From Polaromonas sp. (lineage in GTDB: Bacteria > Pseudomonadota > Gammaproteobacteria > Burkholderiales > Burkholderiaceae_C): a stretch of DNA of 64,000 bases. Each line of letters starts with the position of its first letter. Position 1 is the first letter of the stretch. The stretch covers positions 1 to 64,000 of the forward strand of contig JAURWY010000003.1 in the NCBI GenBank assembly GCA_030654695.1. The letters run 5' to 3'. This document shows, piece by piece, positions 45,944 through 54,394 of this stretch. The notes beneath the pieces were generated by a model, which worked only from the letters and a program-made list of their open reading frames with translations, ran no database searches and was not told the origin of the DNA. The translations under genes were made by a program, and so were the position numbers.

Positions 45944-46024
45944 CTTTCCCTATAAATCAACGACTTGGCTGCAGGCGTTGACCATCTTTTTAGCCATCTC
46001 TCAGGCTGCCAGCAATCATCCAAC

Positions 46025-46585
46025 CTAGCGCGGCCGAATACTGATGCAGTTGACTCTCAAGCTGGTGGACAAATCCCAGACTTGCTCGGTTTTTCCCAAC
46101 AACAACTCGCCCCCCACCGACAGCACGGCATGGGCCACCCCGCTGTCGTGCCGCCCAATCTGCAGCTCCCAGTAGTCGCCCATTTTCTTGAGTGGCTGAA
46201 TCCCCTTGGCCATCACCACCGATACCAGTTCGAGAGGGGCGGCACGTGCACGGCCCACCTTGCTGTCCCAACCGCCATCAACGGCCAGAGACAGCAGCAC
46301 GGTGCTGGCGCTGGGCGCCGTCAGCCGAACTTGGCCGGGCGAAGGCTGCCAATTTCTAGCCACGGCCAGCCCGGGTGACAACGTGGTGCCGCCGCTCACA
46401 TCCAGCACCATCCAGCCGGTGTGTTCGCGCTTGATGCGCAGCATCCCAAAATTGAGCGGATTCACAGCTTCAATCTTCACCTGTTTGCAATCAAGCGCCT
46501 CTGACCACGCCGGCCCAGTCGCCACCATCAGCAGCGCCGCGCTCAACAGCATCCCACGGCCTGATAATTTAGTCAGTACCTTCAT
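46025..46585 (-). CDS. pilus subunit, DUF4402-like (possible tip or minor subunit)
   Basis: A 186-residue exported protein, signal peptide 1-29 (MKVLTKLSGRGMLLSAALLM then PAWSEALDC). The mature part shows the DUF4402 type pattern: LNFGMLRIKREHTGWMVLDVSGG, a central domain and VLSVGGELLLGKTEQVWDLS near the end. It differs from the two other subunits, which have a second cysteine and GVWRVP. Last gene of the fibre operon, one base after the usher stop; as last gene it may encode the tip, by analogy only. ATG at 46585 preferred over in-frame extension. Confidence 0.72.
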   Translation of the reverse strand: MKVLTKLSGRGMLLSAALLMVATGPAWSEALDCKQVKIEAVNPLNFGMLRIKREHTGWMVLDVSGGTTLSPGLAVARNWQPSPGQVRLTAPSASTVLLSLAVDGGWDSKVGRARAAPLELVSVVMAKGIQPLKKMGDYWELQIGRHDSGVAHAVLSVGGELLLGKTEQVWDLSTSLRVNCISIRPR

Positions 46586-46586
46586 G

Positions 46587-49307
46587 TCACAAGCCTTTCC
46601 CATCGCTTTGAAAGCGGATTGACACATCGTCCCGTATGCCGTCGGCAACCGTCAGTTCAATGGCTTGGCTGCTTGAGTCCAGCTTGGCGCCGTACCAGTC
46701 TTGACCGGCTGCCAACCTTACTTTCCAGCGACCCGGGTAGACCGTTTCGAAAGAAAAATAACCATCTGACAAGGTTCGCGTTTCAGCGTGCAGTCGCCCA
46801 TCCGCCGTGAGCACCTGCAGCAAGACGCCAGACAAGCCCCGCTCCTGCAACACCTCAGCTTCACGGCTGCTTTTATCTTTAGCCTTGTCGACGGCAGCAG
46901 GTTTCAGCTGAATTTTCACCAGACCGCTGATCTGGCCCGACTCCACCACCGGGTAGTTCACCGCCAAAGACTGTCCGGGCCTAGGCCAAGACTGAATGGC
47001 GGGGTACATCGGCACCAAAAAAGCATCGGGAATACTGCCACCGCTGGTGCTGATGACAAGCGGCTCGGTGATCGACAGTTGATTCAAGCGAATGCGCCCC
47101 TCTGCATCCGTCGCCATGTCCCGCAACTGGCGCTTGTTGAGCAAAATACTGGCGTTCTCTACCGGCCGGTCAACGCCTGGCGTATAGATGCCGTCCGCCG
47201 TCACATCCTCGTAAATCAGCACGTCTGCCAAACCCATGCCGGCGCTGGCCCGATTCCGCAAGTCCAACCCGCGCGTGGGGCTGTAACCCATTGAAAAGCT
47301 CCAGCCCAGCCCAACAGACACATCACCGCCCGCATACGTGGCGCTCAGCGTGAGCGCACCATACCGCGTGCTGGTGCTCCAACCCACACCGTAAGACGTG
47401 CTGTCGGGTGAGTAAGCCACCGTGCCCACGATGTTTTCTAGATCGTTTTGGCGCCACAGCCCAGTGACAGTGGCCGACTGAAAGCCGGTGCCATACAAAC
47501 CGTAGCGCATCTCAGCGCGGTAATCCATCACCCCCATACGCTGCGAAGACTGCAGCCGATACAAGCCCGTGCGTGAGCCCGCCCCCCCCGGACTGCTGCG
47601 CGTTTCCGTCTCCAGCTGATGACCCACTTGCAGCCCAGACACCCGGTGGCCGTAATTCAGAGTGGTTTTCAAAAACTCGTTTTTGTCGAACTGGCGGATC
47701 AGCGCCAGCGACACGCCCACGGCGCCCAAGTCGGCACCAGTCCAGCCCAAAGGAATGCCGAAGCCAACCCGCGAGCGTGACGCCACCAGCCCGCTTTCGT
47801 TGTCTTGCGCTAGGTAGTCTGAGCCGTATTGGTCATGCGTCAGGCTCAATGACATGCGGCCCAAAGGCATCGCCAGGCGCACATAGGTGGCCGCACCGCC
47901 ACCGGTTCGGGTGACCAGCCCGCCCTCAAGCGCCATGTTGCCCATGGCGGGCCGCAAGGCCAAACCGTAATAGGTTTCTGGCACCCGCAGCACACCTCCG
48001 CTGGCATCAACGCGGCCGAGTGGGTCTGTGTAATGACTGCCGGCGACAAAAGTCCCCAGCGTCAAGGCCTTAGACAGGCCGTAGTCCCCTTGCCAACCCC
48101 ACGCCCAACCCGGGTCGGCCACCGGCTGACTTATGCCGGCCTGGTCCATGTCGAACAGCCGGGTGTTCGGCTGCAGCGCATAGCCGCTGCTGTAAAAATC
48201 CCCCACCGGCACCATGCTGCCGCCAATCTGCTCGCGATACACCTCTTCGCGCACCTGCCCCTGCGGCCCATACAGCACCACCTTGATGTTGTTGACACCG
48301 TAGTCCAGCGGCACATCGACAAAGCGGTAACGGCCATTGCTGCTGACCCGCTGAAAATCCATCAGCTGGTTGCCCAAGTGAAGCTCGGCGTCCCAGCCCG
48401 GCTGGGCATCGCCCTCAATCACTGTGCGGTCAAAGTTGCTTGCCCGGCCCAGTGGCGTGGCTTGGTAGCGCAGGCCACGGCCGCTGCCGCCCTGGCCCAC
48501 CAGCGGGCTGCGCATGCCAGAAATGTCGCCCATTTGAAAGTCATACAGCGGTGCAACGCCAAACACACCACCGCGCGCCGACTGCCGGCCGGAGCGCAGC
48601 CGAACCGAATTGACATCGCCGCCCGGCTCCCCACTGATGAACACGTTGTTGGTCAGACCCAGCGCCTCTGCCACCACCAGTGCGTTGTAGCTGGCGCTGT
48701 TCCGGCCGTCGCCCGAGCGTTGCCAGCTGATGGCCACATCGGCTTGCGGCGTACCCCAAGCCCGGTAACCTTGGTTTTGCAAGATCACCGGTGTTTCCAG
48801 CTCGCTGGGCACGCCCAGCCGATCCCATCTGCGCTCACGCGCCAAGCGCAGGTCGCGCGGCCAAGGTCGCTTGGTTTTGATCACCAGTTGTTGGTTGACG
48901 GCGTTCAACTTGATCTCCATGCCGAAGACTTCGGCCATCACCTGCGCGGCCACCAGCACCTGCCCGTCTACCAGCAGCGCATCAGCCGCTGTCAAGGGGC
49001 GGGCGCTGTCATTTGTTTCGAGCGCCCTGCGCTCAAGGTCTAGCAGCAACCTAGACTGCGTTGACGCCACTTCCAGCGTCAGTGCGTCGCCCTCTTGTGT
49101 GGCGGTGGCCTCACCCGCGCGCAGCACCAAGGCGGCCGGGAAGTACAGGGTCTCGTCAGCCGTGACCAGCACGTCGTGGTAGTCCTCAATCACCAGCCCA
49201 TTGAGCAGAATCTCCGCAACATAGCGCAGCGCGTCGTCTGGCGGCTCAAACGCTGTGGCGGCCTGGGCAGTGAGGGCCAGCAGGCCAGCCCACAGCCAGC
49301 GTTGCAT
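46587..49307 (-). CDS. outer-membrane usher-like protein
   Basis: A 906-residue outer-membrane protein with signal peptide (MQRWLWAGLLALTAQAATAF). After a PLP-like N-terminal part (about 20-80) comes an amine-oxidase-N-like segment (LLVDGQVLVAAQVMAEVFGMEIKL, about 110-135), then a usher barrel (GYRAWGTPQADVAISWQRSGDG onward, with FDRTVIEGDAQPGWDAELHLGN plug-like section) and C-terminal Ig-like or CarboxypepD_reg-like domains (VKIQLKPAAV, LSDGYFSFETVYPGRWKVRL). The ATG at 49307 shares one base with the chaperone stop (TGATG). Classical FimD motifs are weak; I read it as a divergent usher. Confidence 0.78.
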   Translation of the reverse strand: MQRWLWAGLLALTAQAATAFEPPDDALRYVAEILLNGLVIEDYHDVLVTADETLYFPAALVLRAGEATATQEGDALTLEVASTQSRLLLDLERRALETNDSARPLTAADALLVDGQVLVAAQVMAEVFGMEIKLNAVNQQLVIKTKRPWPRDLRLARERRWDRLGVPSELETPVILQNQGYRAWGTPQADVAISWQRSGDGRNSASYNALVVAEALGLTNNVFISGEPGGDVNSVRLRSGRQSARGGVFGVAPLYDFQMGDISGMRSPLVGQGGSGRGLRYQATPLGRASNFDRTVIEGDAQPGWDAELHLGNQLMDFQRVSSNGRYRFVDVPLDYGVNNIKVVLYGPQGQVREEVYREQIGGSMVPVGDFYSSGYALQPNTRLFDMDQAGISQPVADPGWAWGWQGDYGLSKALTLGTFVAGSHYTDPLGRVDASGGVLRVPETYYGLALRPAMGNMALEGGLVTRTGGGAATYVRLAMPLGRMSLSLTHDQYGSDYLAQDNESGLVASRSRVGFGIPLGWTGADLGAVGVSLALIRQFDKNEFLKTTLNYGHRVSGLQVGHQLETETRSSPGGAGSRTGLYRLQSSQRMGVMDYRAEMRYGLYGTGFQSATVTGLWRQNDLENIVGTVAYSPDSTSYGVGWSTSTRYGALTLSATYAGGDVSVGLGWSFSMGYSPTRGLDLRNRASAGMGLADVLIYEDVTADGIYTPGVDRPVENASILLNKRQLRDMATDAEGRIRLNQLSITEPLVISTSGGSIPDAFLVPMYPAIQSWPRPGQSLAVNYPVVESGQISGLVKIQLKPAAVDKAKDKSSREAEVLQERGLSGVLLQVLTADGRLHAETRTLSDGYFSFETVYPGRWKVRLAAGQDWYGAKLDSSSQAIELTVADGIRDDVSIRFQSDGKGL

Positions 49308-50086
49308 CAGCTGCCACAAACGACCAGCGTGGGTTCACCCTTGCCCGGAAAGTGGTCCCACACATGCAGGCAATACTCGGCGCTGTCATCCAACGGTGTT
49401 TGCCCGCGCGGCATGCCGACACGGCTGCGGCCCGTGCCGCCTTGGCTTAGATGCAGCCGCCCACTGTTGATGCGCTGGCCAGTGGTTTTCTCCAGCACCA
49501 GCACTTGGCCGACAAAGCTGTAGGCCGGGATGCGTTTGGTCACCGGAAAATAACCCATCATCTCTTTGTCGTCCGGCGTCAAGACCAGCGGCTCGACATC
49601 GATCATCGGCGCCTCTATTTGGTGCCGCATGTAAATCGTCACCGGCAAGGTCGGCACCAGCGGGATCGACACCGCAATGCCTTCCGGCGGTGCCTCAGCC
49701 GCGTCGCCAGGGCGTGGCCGGCGCGGTACTGGCTGGGCCTCGGCCGTGACGCCGACCCGAAAGATGTACTCGCCAGCGGCCAGTTCAGGGGTCGGGCGGG
49801 CCGAGACCCGCACCGGAATCGTTCGGTTGGCCGGCACCAACACACGAGAAGGCGCCCAACGGATGATCTTGGAGGCGTCTTCTTTGGTGCCGAGCAAGAG
49901 TTTGTCCGTGGTCAGGCGAAACTCGGTGGGCTCGCTGCCCAGGTTCACCAGCTCAAACATCGATGAACGGGTCTGGCTGTTGAGAATCAGCAAATTGTCA
50001 GACAGCGCCACAGAGACCTGCGCTTGGGCTGTGCTGACCAGCAGCCAGCAGCCTAAGCTGAAGATAGAAATCCATTTGATCATCAT
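49307..50086 (-). CDS. periplasmic pilus chaperone (PapD-like)
   Basis: A 259-residue exported protein (signal 1-22, ending STAQA). QVSVALSDNLLILNSQTRSSMFELVN and the AGEYIFRVGV and IPLVPTLPVTIYMRH strands match the N-terminal Ig domain of PapD-like chaperones, which hold subunits by donor-strand complementation. It is longer than FimC, with a proline-rich insertion (RRPRPGDAAEAPPEG) and a Cys pair in the C-terminal domain. Follows two subunit genes and overlaps the usher. Confidence 0.82.
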   Translation of the reverse strand: MMIKWISIFSLGCWLLVSTAQAQVSVALSDNLLILNSQTRSSMFELVNLGSEPTEFRLTTDKLLLGTKEDASKIIRWAPSRVLVPANRTIPVRVSARPTPELAAGEYIFRVGVTAEAQPVPRRPRPGDAAEAPPEGIAVSIPLVPTLPVTIYMRHQIEAPMIDVEPLVLTPDDKEMMGYFPVTKRIPAYSFVGQVLVLEKTTGQRINSGRLHLSQGGTGRSRVGMPRGQTPLDDSAEYCLHVWDHFPGKGEPTLVVCGS

Positions 50087-50104
50087 CGTTTACTGTTTAC
50101 TGTG

Positions 50105-50728
50105 CTATTCGCGCATGCCGTCGTCAACCCGAATGATGGGGCCAGACAACAGGGTGTAGGCACCGTGGTTGCCCGAAACAATCCTCCCCGGGAACGAGAC
50201 ACTGCCGCCTACCAGAAAAGTCGACTGACCGTTCATGATGCGTGTCAGCATGGGGGCGTACACATTCACCAGAATGCCAGCGGCTGGCGTCAGGGGCGCG
50301 TTAACGCCGGGGTAAAAGGTGGCATCGCCTTTGACCCTTAATTTTCGGTTGTTGCTGATGCTGACCTTCGCGCTCGTCATGTCCATCGCCCGCGACTGCG
50401 TCAGCGTGCAAACACCGTGAGCGGGGCTCCAATTGTCTCGGCCACTGGCCAGTGCAATGTCGGTATTTTGGTAGAGCTTGACGCCCTCCTGCGGCTTGTC
50501 AACGTCCAGCATCACGAGTGAAGGCGTGGCTGCGTCACGCGGTGGCACGCGCCAGACACCCAAGTTCAAGGGGGTACAACTCAACTCCATCATAGAGTGC
50601 AGACCCACCACCGCATTCAACTTAGCGGTTCGTGAAATCTCGGCCCAAGCTGGCGCGACTAACAAGCAGCTGCCGACACACCAAGCGGTAAGCACAGCGC
50701 CATTAAGGCAGGTTTTTTTGGGATTCAT
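50105..50728 (-). CDS. pilus subunit, DUF4402-like, second
   Basis: A 207-residue exported protein (signal 1-29, ending APAWA). It shares with the first subunit the motif LSCTPLNLGVWRVP, the second cysteine in GVCTLT, and the end strand FLVGGSVSFPGRIVSGNHGAYT. The two cysteines probably form a disulfide. Similar in length to the major subunit but more divergent, so a minor or adaptor subunit is likely. Starts 98 bp after the major subunit gene; the gap contains a 12-bp perfect hairpin. Confidence 0.75.
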   Translation of the reverse strand: MNPKKTCLNGAVLTAWCVGSCLLVAPAWAEISRTAKLNAVVGLHSMMELSCTPLNLGVWRVPPRDAATPSLVMLDVDKPQEGVKLYQNTDIALASGRDNWSPAHGVCTLTQSRAMDMTSAKVSISNNRKLRVKGDATFYPGVNAPLTPAAGILVNVYAPMLTRIMNGQSTFLVGGSVSFPGRIVSGNHGAYTLLSGPIIRVDDGMRE

Positions 50729-50776
50729 GCAGTCGCTCCAGTGACAACAAAATCTGGCAACGAAGCGCTAACCAGT

Positions 50777-50809
50777 GGGGGGGGGAAGCGCGCGTGGCGC
50801 GCGCTTCCC
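50777..50809 (-). other. perfect 12-bp hairpin between the first and second pilus subunit genes
   Basis: GGGAAGCGCGCG (50783-50794) and CGCGCGCTTCCC (50798-50809) are fully complementary with a 3-nt loop. On the transcribed minus strand it is followed by C9 (G9 at 50777-50785, partly in the stem), not by U. An RNA stability or partial-attenuation element is more likely than a full terminator. Confidence 0.8.
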
Positions 50810-50825
50810 AACTTTCATGATTTGC

Positions 50826-51446
50826 TTATTCAGCAGCAGTGTCGTTTACAGTGACAGTAGCGGCGTTTGTGGTTTTGTAACCACCATAGTTTGTGGATAG
50901 GATGTTTGCAGGAATAGTCAGCACGCCGCCCACATTAAACGTCACTGCGCCAGCAACGATGGCGTTTGTCCTAGTCGGCGCGGTGAGTGTTGCTGTCATG
51001 ACTGCAGGTGTAACTACAGCGATCAAGTCCGTGTAACCAGTTTCTTCCGGAGTAGCGGGTACCATAGCCATGTCGTCTCCGTTGGCGATTTCGATAGACG
51101 CCGTACCGTCCTCTAAAGCAGTAGACCCTGACAGAGTGCACACACCCTTGCTTTCAGTCCAAGCTGGGTTGCTGCTTTGAGCCACTTCAGTTGTTGCGCC
51201 GCCTGCGGTTACCGTGTCCTCTGCTGCATCCAAGGTGATCGTGGTGACACTCCCCTCCGACTGTCCAGTGCGCACAGGCACACGCCACACGCCAAACGAA
51301 ACCTTGCTGCACTCCAGTGTCAACGCTGCCTGCAAGCCGGCATAGGCATTAACAGTGTCGGAGGCCTCGTCAGCCATGGCAACGCTGGAGATCAGGCTGG
51401 CAGCCAGCACGGTGGTGGCTGCTGCAATTTTGGTGAAATTTTTCAT
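50826..51446 (-). CDS. major pilus subunit, DUF4402-like
   Basis: A 206-residue exported protein (signal 1-25, MKNFTKIAAATTVLAASLIS then SVAMADEAS). Acidic, Thr/Ala-rich beta-sandwich pattern: LECSKVSFGVWRVPVRTGQ, TITLDAAEDTVTAGG, GVCTLSG and FNVGGVLTIPANILSTNYGGY, the DUF4402-like ending. Low GC relative to the neighbours. First gene of the operon and followed by a hairpin, both expected for the most abundant fibre protein. Strong homology to csuA-type SCPU proteins is not evident. Confidence 0.75.
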   Translation of the reverse strand: MKNFTKIAAATTVLAASLISSVAMADEASDTVNAYAGLQAALTLECSKVSFGVWRVPVRTGQSEGSVTTITLDAAEDTVTAGGATTEVAQSSNPAWTESKGVCTLSGSTALEDGTASIEIANGDDMAMVPATPEETGYTDLIAVVTPAVMTATLTAPTRTNAIVAGAVTFNVGGVLTIPANILSTNYGGYKTTNAATVTVNDTAAE

Positions 51447-51479
51447 TTGCGCTTTCTTTGTTGAGTGTCAAAAAATACC

Positions 51480-51495
51480 GATTCAAGGGTGAATC
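51480..51495. promoter_or_regulatory. inverted repeat in the pilin leader
   Basis: GATTCA-AGGG-TGAATC, 34 bp before the major subunit ATG. The 244-bp gap (51447-51690) upstream is AT-rich, with runs such as TTTTTAATTATTTTG on the minus strand that could hold a promoter; I cannot fix it. The repeat may be an operator or a leader hairpin. Confidence 0.45.
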
Positions 51496-51690
51496 AATGT
51501 GTGACCAACTTGAAGCGCTGACCTCACACGTCTGGTATTTTTGAATACAAAATAATTAAAAATCAAACCAAATGATACTTTTTCACGTAACTTTTGTAAT
51601 GACGCAGGCCATTGAAGCACGGGGTTTATGAGCCTGAACGCCAGAAACAGCCGGCCCAGCGATGTCGCATGCGAACGGATCATCCATCCA

Positions 51691-53655
51691 TTAAGCCAAT
51701 AGCAGTGGCAATGTGAGTTCAGCCACCGCCCCGCCCTCCGCCGCATTGCGAAGATGAAGATCGCCGCCGTGCTGCTGGACAATTTTGAGCGACAAGGGCA
51801 GACCGAGCCCCACACCGGGCAAGTGCAAATGCTGCTGGCCGCGCATGAACTTATCAAACAAGCGGCTGCGCTCTTGCTTGTTGATGCCCGGGCCGTGGTC
51901 TTGCACCGTGAACGTCACTTGCCCTGCGTGCACTTGGACTGACAACAGAACCGGGCCGCTGGGGTCGTATTTGAGGGCGTTGTCCAGCAGGTTTTTAAGC
52001 GCTGCACCCAGCATGGGCAAGTCGCCCAGCACATGCGCGCTGTTCAGCAAGCCTTGGCTGGCTGGGTCGGCGGGGATGCGCTGCACGCGGCCGCTCTCGT
52101 CGTCAAGTTGCCGCAGGCTTTCTTCAATGATGTCAGACGCAGTCAAGGGCAGACGTGGGCGTTGGGTCGGCGTTAAGGTGGCCAAGCGTTCATCGGCCAA
52201 GCAGTAGCCAAGCACGTAATTGAGCCGCTCCACGGCGCGGCCCATGCGGCCCACCCGCCCGCCGGTCTCAGCGTCCAATTCTTTGCGACTCAGGTTGCTC
52301 AAGGCGCCGTCTAAAACAGCCATCGGGTTGCGAAACTCGTGCGACAGCAGCGAAACAAAATCTCGTTGTTCAGCCAATTGGGCGGCACCGGCAATGGCCT
52401 CGACGCGGGCCTGCAGGTTGGACTTGTACGTCTGCCCAACGTGGCGGGACACAAAGAAAAGCAAGAGCATGGCGTGCACTGTGATGCCAGCCAAAAGACT
52501 GGCGTCAACCCAAGCGATGTAAAAATCGAATCCCGCGTTGCGAGCGAGACGCAGCATGCCGGGCAGCAACAGGGGCGCAAGCGCCAACGGGACCCATCGC
52601 AATGACGGCTCGCGCGGCATAACCCACAACGCCAAGGCGGCAATCACCAACAGCTGCAGCATGGCGAGCATGTTCACAATGGGTGCCAACTGCGAATAGT
52701 GGCCCCCTAAGAGCAACAAGACAGCCACCAGAGCTGCCGCCCAAGCCATGCGCAGGTAAGCGCGAACAAGTCGCGGCACATATTGGTCGGCCTGCAAGAG
52801 TCTCGCAAAAATAGTGACGAACACGGGTATGAGCAAGGCCATGCACCCGCTGGACAAAATATCTGCGAGATGCGGACGCGCCGGAAAAAGCAACAGCCCA
52901 AACCAACCATCCGCGATAAAAAGGTTCAGACCTAACAAGAAGAAAAATCCGGCACACAGCAGAAAAATTGGTGTGCCAACAGTGAGCCCCAAAATCAGTG
53001 CGGTGAGGGTGATGCAAATAAAAATGCCATAAAAAAGACCGGCCGACATGGTTTTGATTTGAGTGTCTTGTTCGAGCGCATTGGCGTGCCAGAGCACGGG
53101 CGTAACCGCTGTGACGTTGTCTGTCGCAACGCGCAACCACAGCGTGTAAGGGCCGGCCTCAGGCAGATTGACAAGGAAGACGCTGTGGCGATGCCACAGC
53201 GGGCGCAGGTCTGGGTGTATCGCTGCACCGGCTTTTTGCGGACTCGGTTCTTCAAGCGCTTGACCGTCAAGCAAATCGCCGCTGGGCTCTACCCACAGGG
53301 TGACTTCATCCAAATAAGCGGGCGGGACATCAAGCAACCAGTCGGGGGCCATCGGCTGGCCACTGAGGTTTTCAGCACGCTGGACTTGCATGCGAACCCA
53401 CAACACACCGGGCAGGTAGCCTAAGTTGATGTTGGCCGCAGCAGGCGTGAAGGTTTGCGCGCGCGCCTGCTGCCAGGTGGCCGTACCGGCTGGGTCAAAC
53501 CACATGGCCATGTGGCCTGCCAAAGGCATTTTTTGTGCCGTCAACGGCAATAACAAAGGCTGTGGCAGTGGTGGCACAGCGGGCATTGCGTGCGCCATGA
53601 ATGCTAAAGCGCTCAAGCAAAAACCAAGCAACCAAGAGGTGTAGCGGTTCATCAT
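51691..53655 (-). CDS. 7TM-sensor hybrid-free histidine kinase
   Basis: A 654-residue membrane sensor kinase: signal-like helix (MMNRYTSWLLGFCLSALAFM), periplasmic domain (about 25-195, GYLPGVLWVRMQVQRA, a 7TMR-DISMED2-like pattern), seven membrane helices (about 205-400, 7TMR-DISM-like), then a HisKA with LLSHEFRNPMAVLDG (phospho-His) and an ATPase domain with NLLDNALKYD, DHGPGI and GVGLGLPLSLKIV. All catalytic boxes are intact. Divergent from the response regulator gene with only 13 bp between the start codons (ATG at 53655 or 53652). It points towards the fibre operon on the same strand and may control it. Confidence 0.88.
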   Translation of the reverse strand: MMNRYTSWLLGFCLSALAFMAHAMPAVPPLPQPLLLPLTAQKMPLAGHMAMWFDPAGTATWQQARAQTFTPAAANINLGYLPGVLWVRMQVQRAENLSGQPMAPDWLLDVPPAYLDEVTLWVEPSGDLLDGQALEEPSPQKAGAAIHPDLRPLWHRHSVFLVNLPEAGPYTLWLRVATDNVTAVTPVLWHANALEQDTQIKTMSAGLFYGIFICITLTALILGLTVGTPIFLLCAGFFFLLGLNLFIADGWFGLLLFPARPHLADILSSGCMALLIPVFVTIFARLLQADQYVPRLVRAYLRMAWAAALVAVLLLLGGHYSQLAPIVNMLAMLQLLVIAALALWVMPREPSLRWVPLALAPLLLPGMLRLARNAGFDFYIAWVDASLLAGITVHAMLLLFFVSRHVGQTYKSNLQARVEAIAGAAQLAEQRDFVSLLSHEFRNPMAVLDGALSNLSRKELDAETGGRVGRMGRAVERLNYVLGYCLADERLATLTPTQRPRLPLTASDIIEESLRQLDDESGRVQRIPADPASQGLLNSAHVLGDLPMLGAALKNLLDNALKYDPSGPVLLSVQVHAGQVTFTVQDHGPGINKQERSRLFDKFMRGQQHLHLPGVGLGLPLSLKIVQQHGGDLHLRNAAEGGAVAELTLPLLLA

Positions 53656-53668
53656 GGACAATGGATTT

Positions 53669-54334
53669 ATGCAAAAAATCAATGTTTTACTGGTTGAAGA
53701 CGACTCGGACCTGCGTCATGAGGTGAAGGATTACCTGGCTGCCGAAGGATACAACGTACTAGAGGCTGACACCCTCGTAAGTACCATTTAAGTAATACAA
53801 AGCCATCACATTCAAGCCGTGGTGCTGGACGTTGGCTTGCCCGATGGCAACGGGCTGGACGCCTTACCCGAGTTGCGCAGCCACACAGATTGCCCGCTTG
53901 TGATGATGACCGCTTGGGGGCAATTGCCCCTGCGCTTGAAGGGCTTGCAACAAGGTGCCGACTACTACTTGGTGAAGCCTGTGCCGATGGCAGAACTGAG
54001 CGCCGTGCTGGCAACGCTACTGCGCCGTGCCACGTCTACGGCAGTGGGCTGGCGCACGGACGCCGCCACACGCACCTTGATTGCGGCGAACGAACACTCC
54101 GTTCAACTCACCACCAGCGAATGGGTGTTTGTGCGGACCTTGCGCAAGAGCCCGGGCACTCTCGTCAGCCGAGATGAACTGGTGAGCGCGTTGGGACACG
54201 ATCCGGCCAGTTACGATCCCCGGCGCATGGACGCACTGGTGCAGCGACTTCGCCAAAAGGCCGAACGTGCCGACATGGGCCAACTACCGCTACGCACACG
54301 GCATGGCCAAGGGTATATATGGCAAGAACGGTAA
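53669..54334 (+). pseudogene. OmpR-type response regulator with in-frame TAA in the receiver domain
   Basis: From the ATG at 53669 the frame reads MQKINVLLVEDDSDLRHEVK, a receiver domain start with acidic pair Asp11/Asp12, up to codon 40, then TAA at 53789-53791. The same frame continues without shift: IQAVVLDVGLPDGNG with the phospho-acceptor Asp54, MMTAWG, the conserved Lys in YYLVKP, and a complete winged-helix DNA-binding domain ending GQGYIWQER. A single nonsense mutation, or readthrough, explains it. A restart at the GTG 53819 would give a receiver lacking beta1, the acidic pair and beta2. Its kinase is intact. Confidence 0.88.
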
Positions 54335-54353
54335 GCTGAGTGTGCCGCTTTAC

Positions 54354-54373
54354 AATCCAGCCGTTTCGCAGAC
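54354..54373 (+). repeat. direct repeat, right copy (attR-like)
   Basis: AATCCAGCCGTTTCGCAGAC, identical to 45922-45941, followed by CCCCTTTTTTTC. It is not part of an RNA stem here, because the 5' partner strand of the 6S RNA is 8.4 kb away. Confidence 0.9.
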
Positions 54374-54394
54374 CCCTTTTTTTCTTTGGATCCG

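Larger units (their letters stand above)
45922..54373. mobile_element. putative 8.4 kb genomic island integrated at the 6S RNA gene
   Basis: Two identical 20-bp direct repeats bound a segment carrying only a chaperone-usher fibre operon and a two-component system. The left copy is functional sequence of the 6S RNA; the right copy is a fragment followed by CCCC and T7, which looks like the original end of the RNA gene. This is the arrangement expected when an element inserts into the 3' end of a small RNA gene and restores that end. No integrase, transposase or phage gene is present, so the mechanism is inferred. Between the left repeat and the first gene (45942-46024) I see nothing. Confidence 0.7.

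Noticed and set aside
50777..50785. G9 tract as a phase-variation switch
   Set aside because: It lies outside coding sequence and after, not within, a visible promoter, so slippage would have no obvious effect.
46025..51446. Csu-type (SCPU) pilus as the name of the operon
   Set aside because: Gene order resembles csu, but the subunits show DUF4402-like endings and lack a clear SCPU pattern, so a named csu assignment would overstate the evidence.
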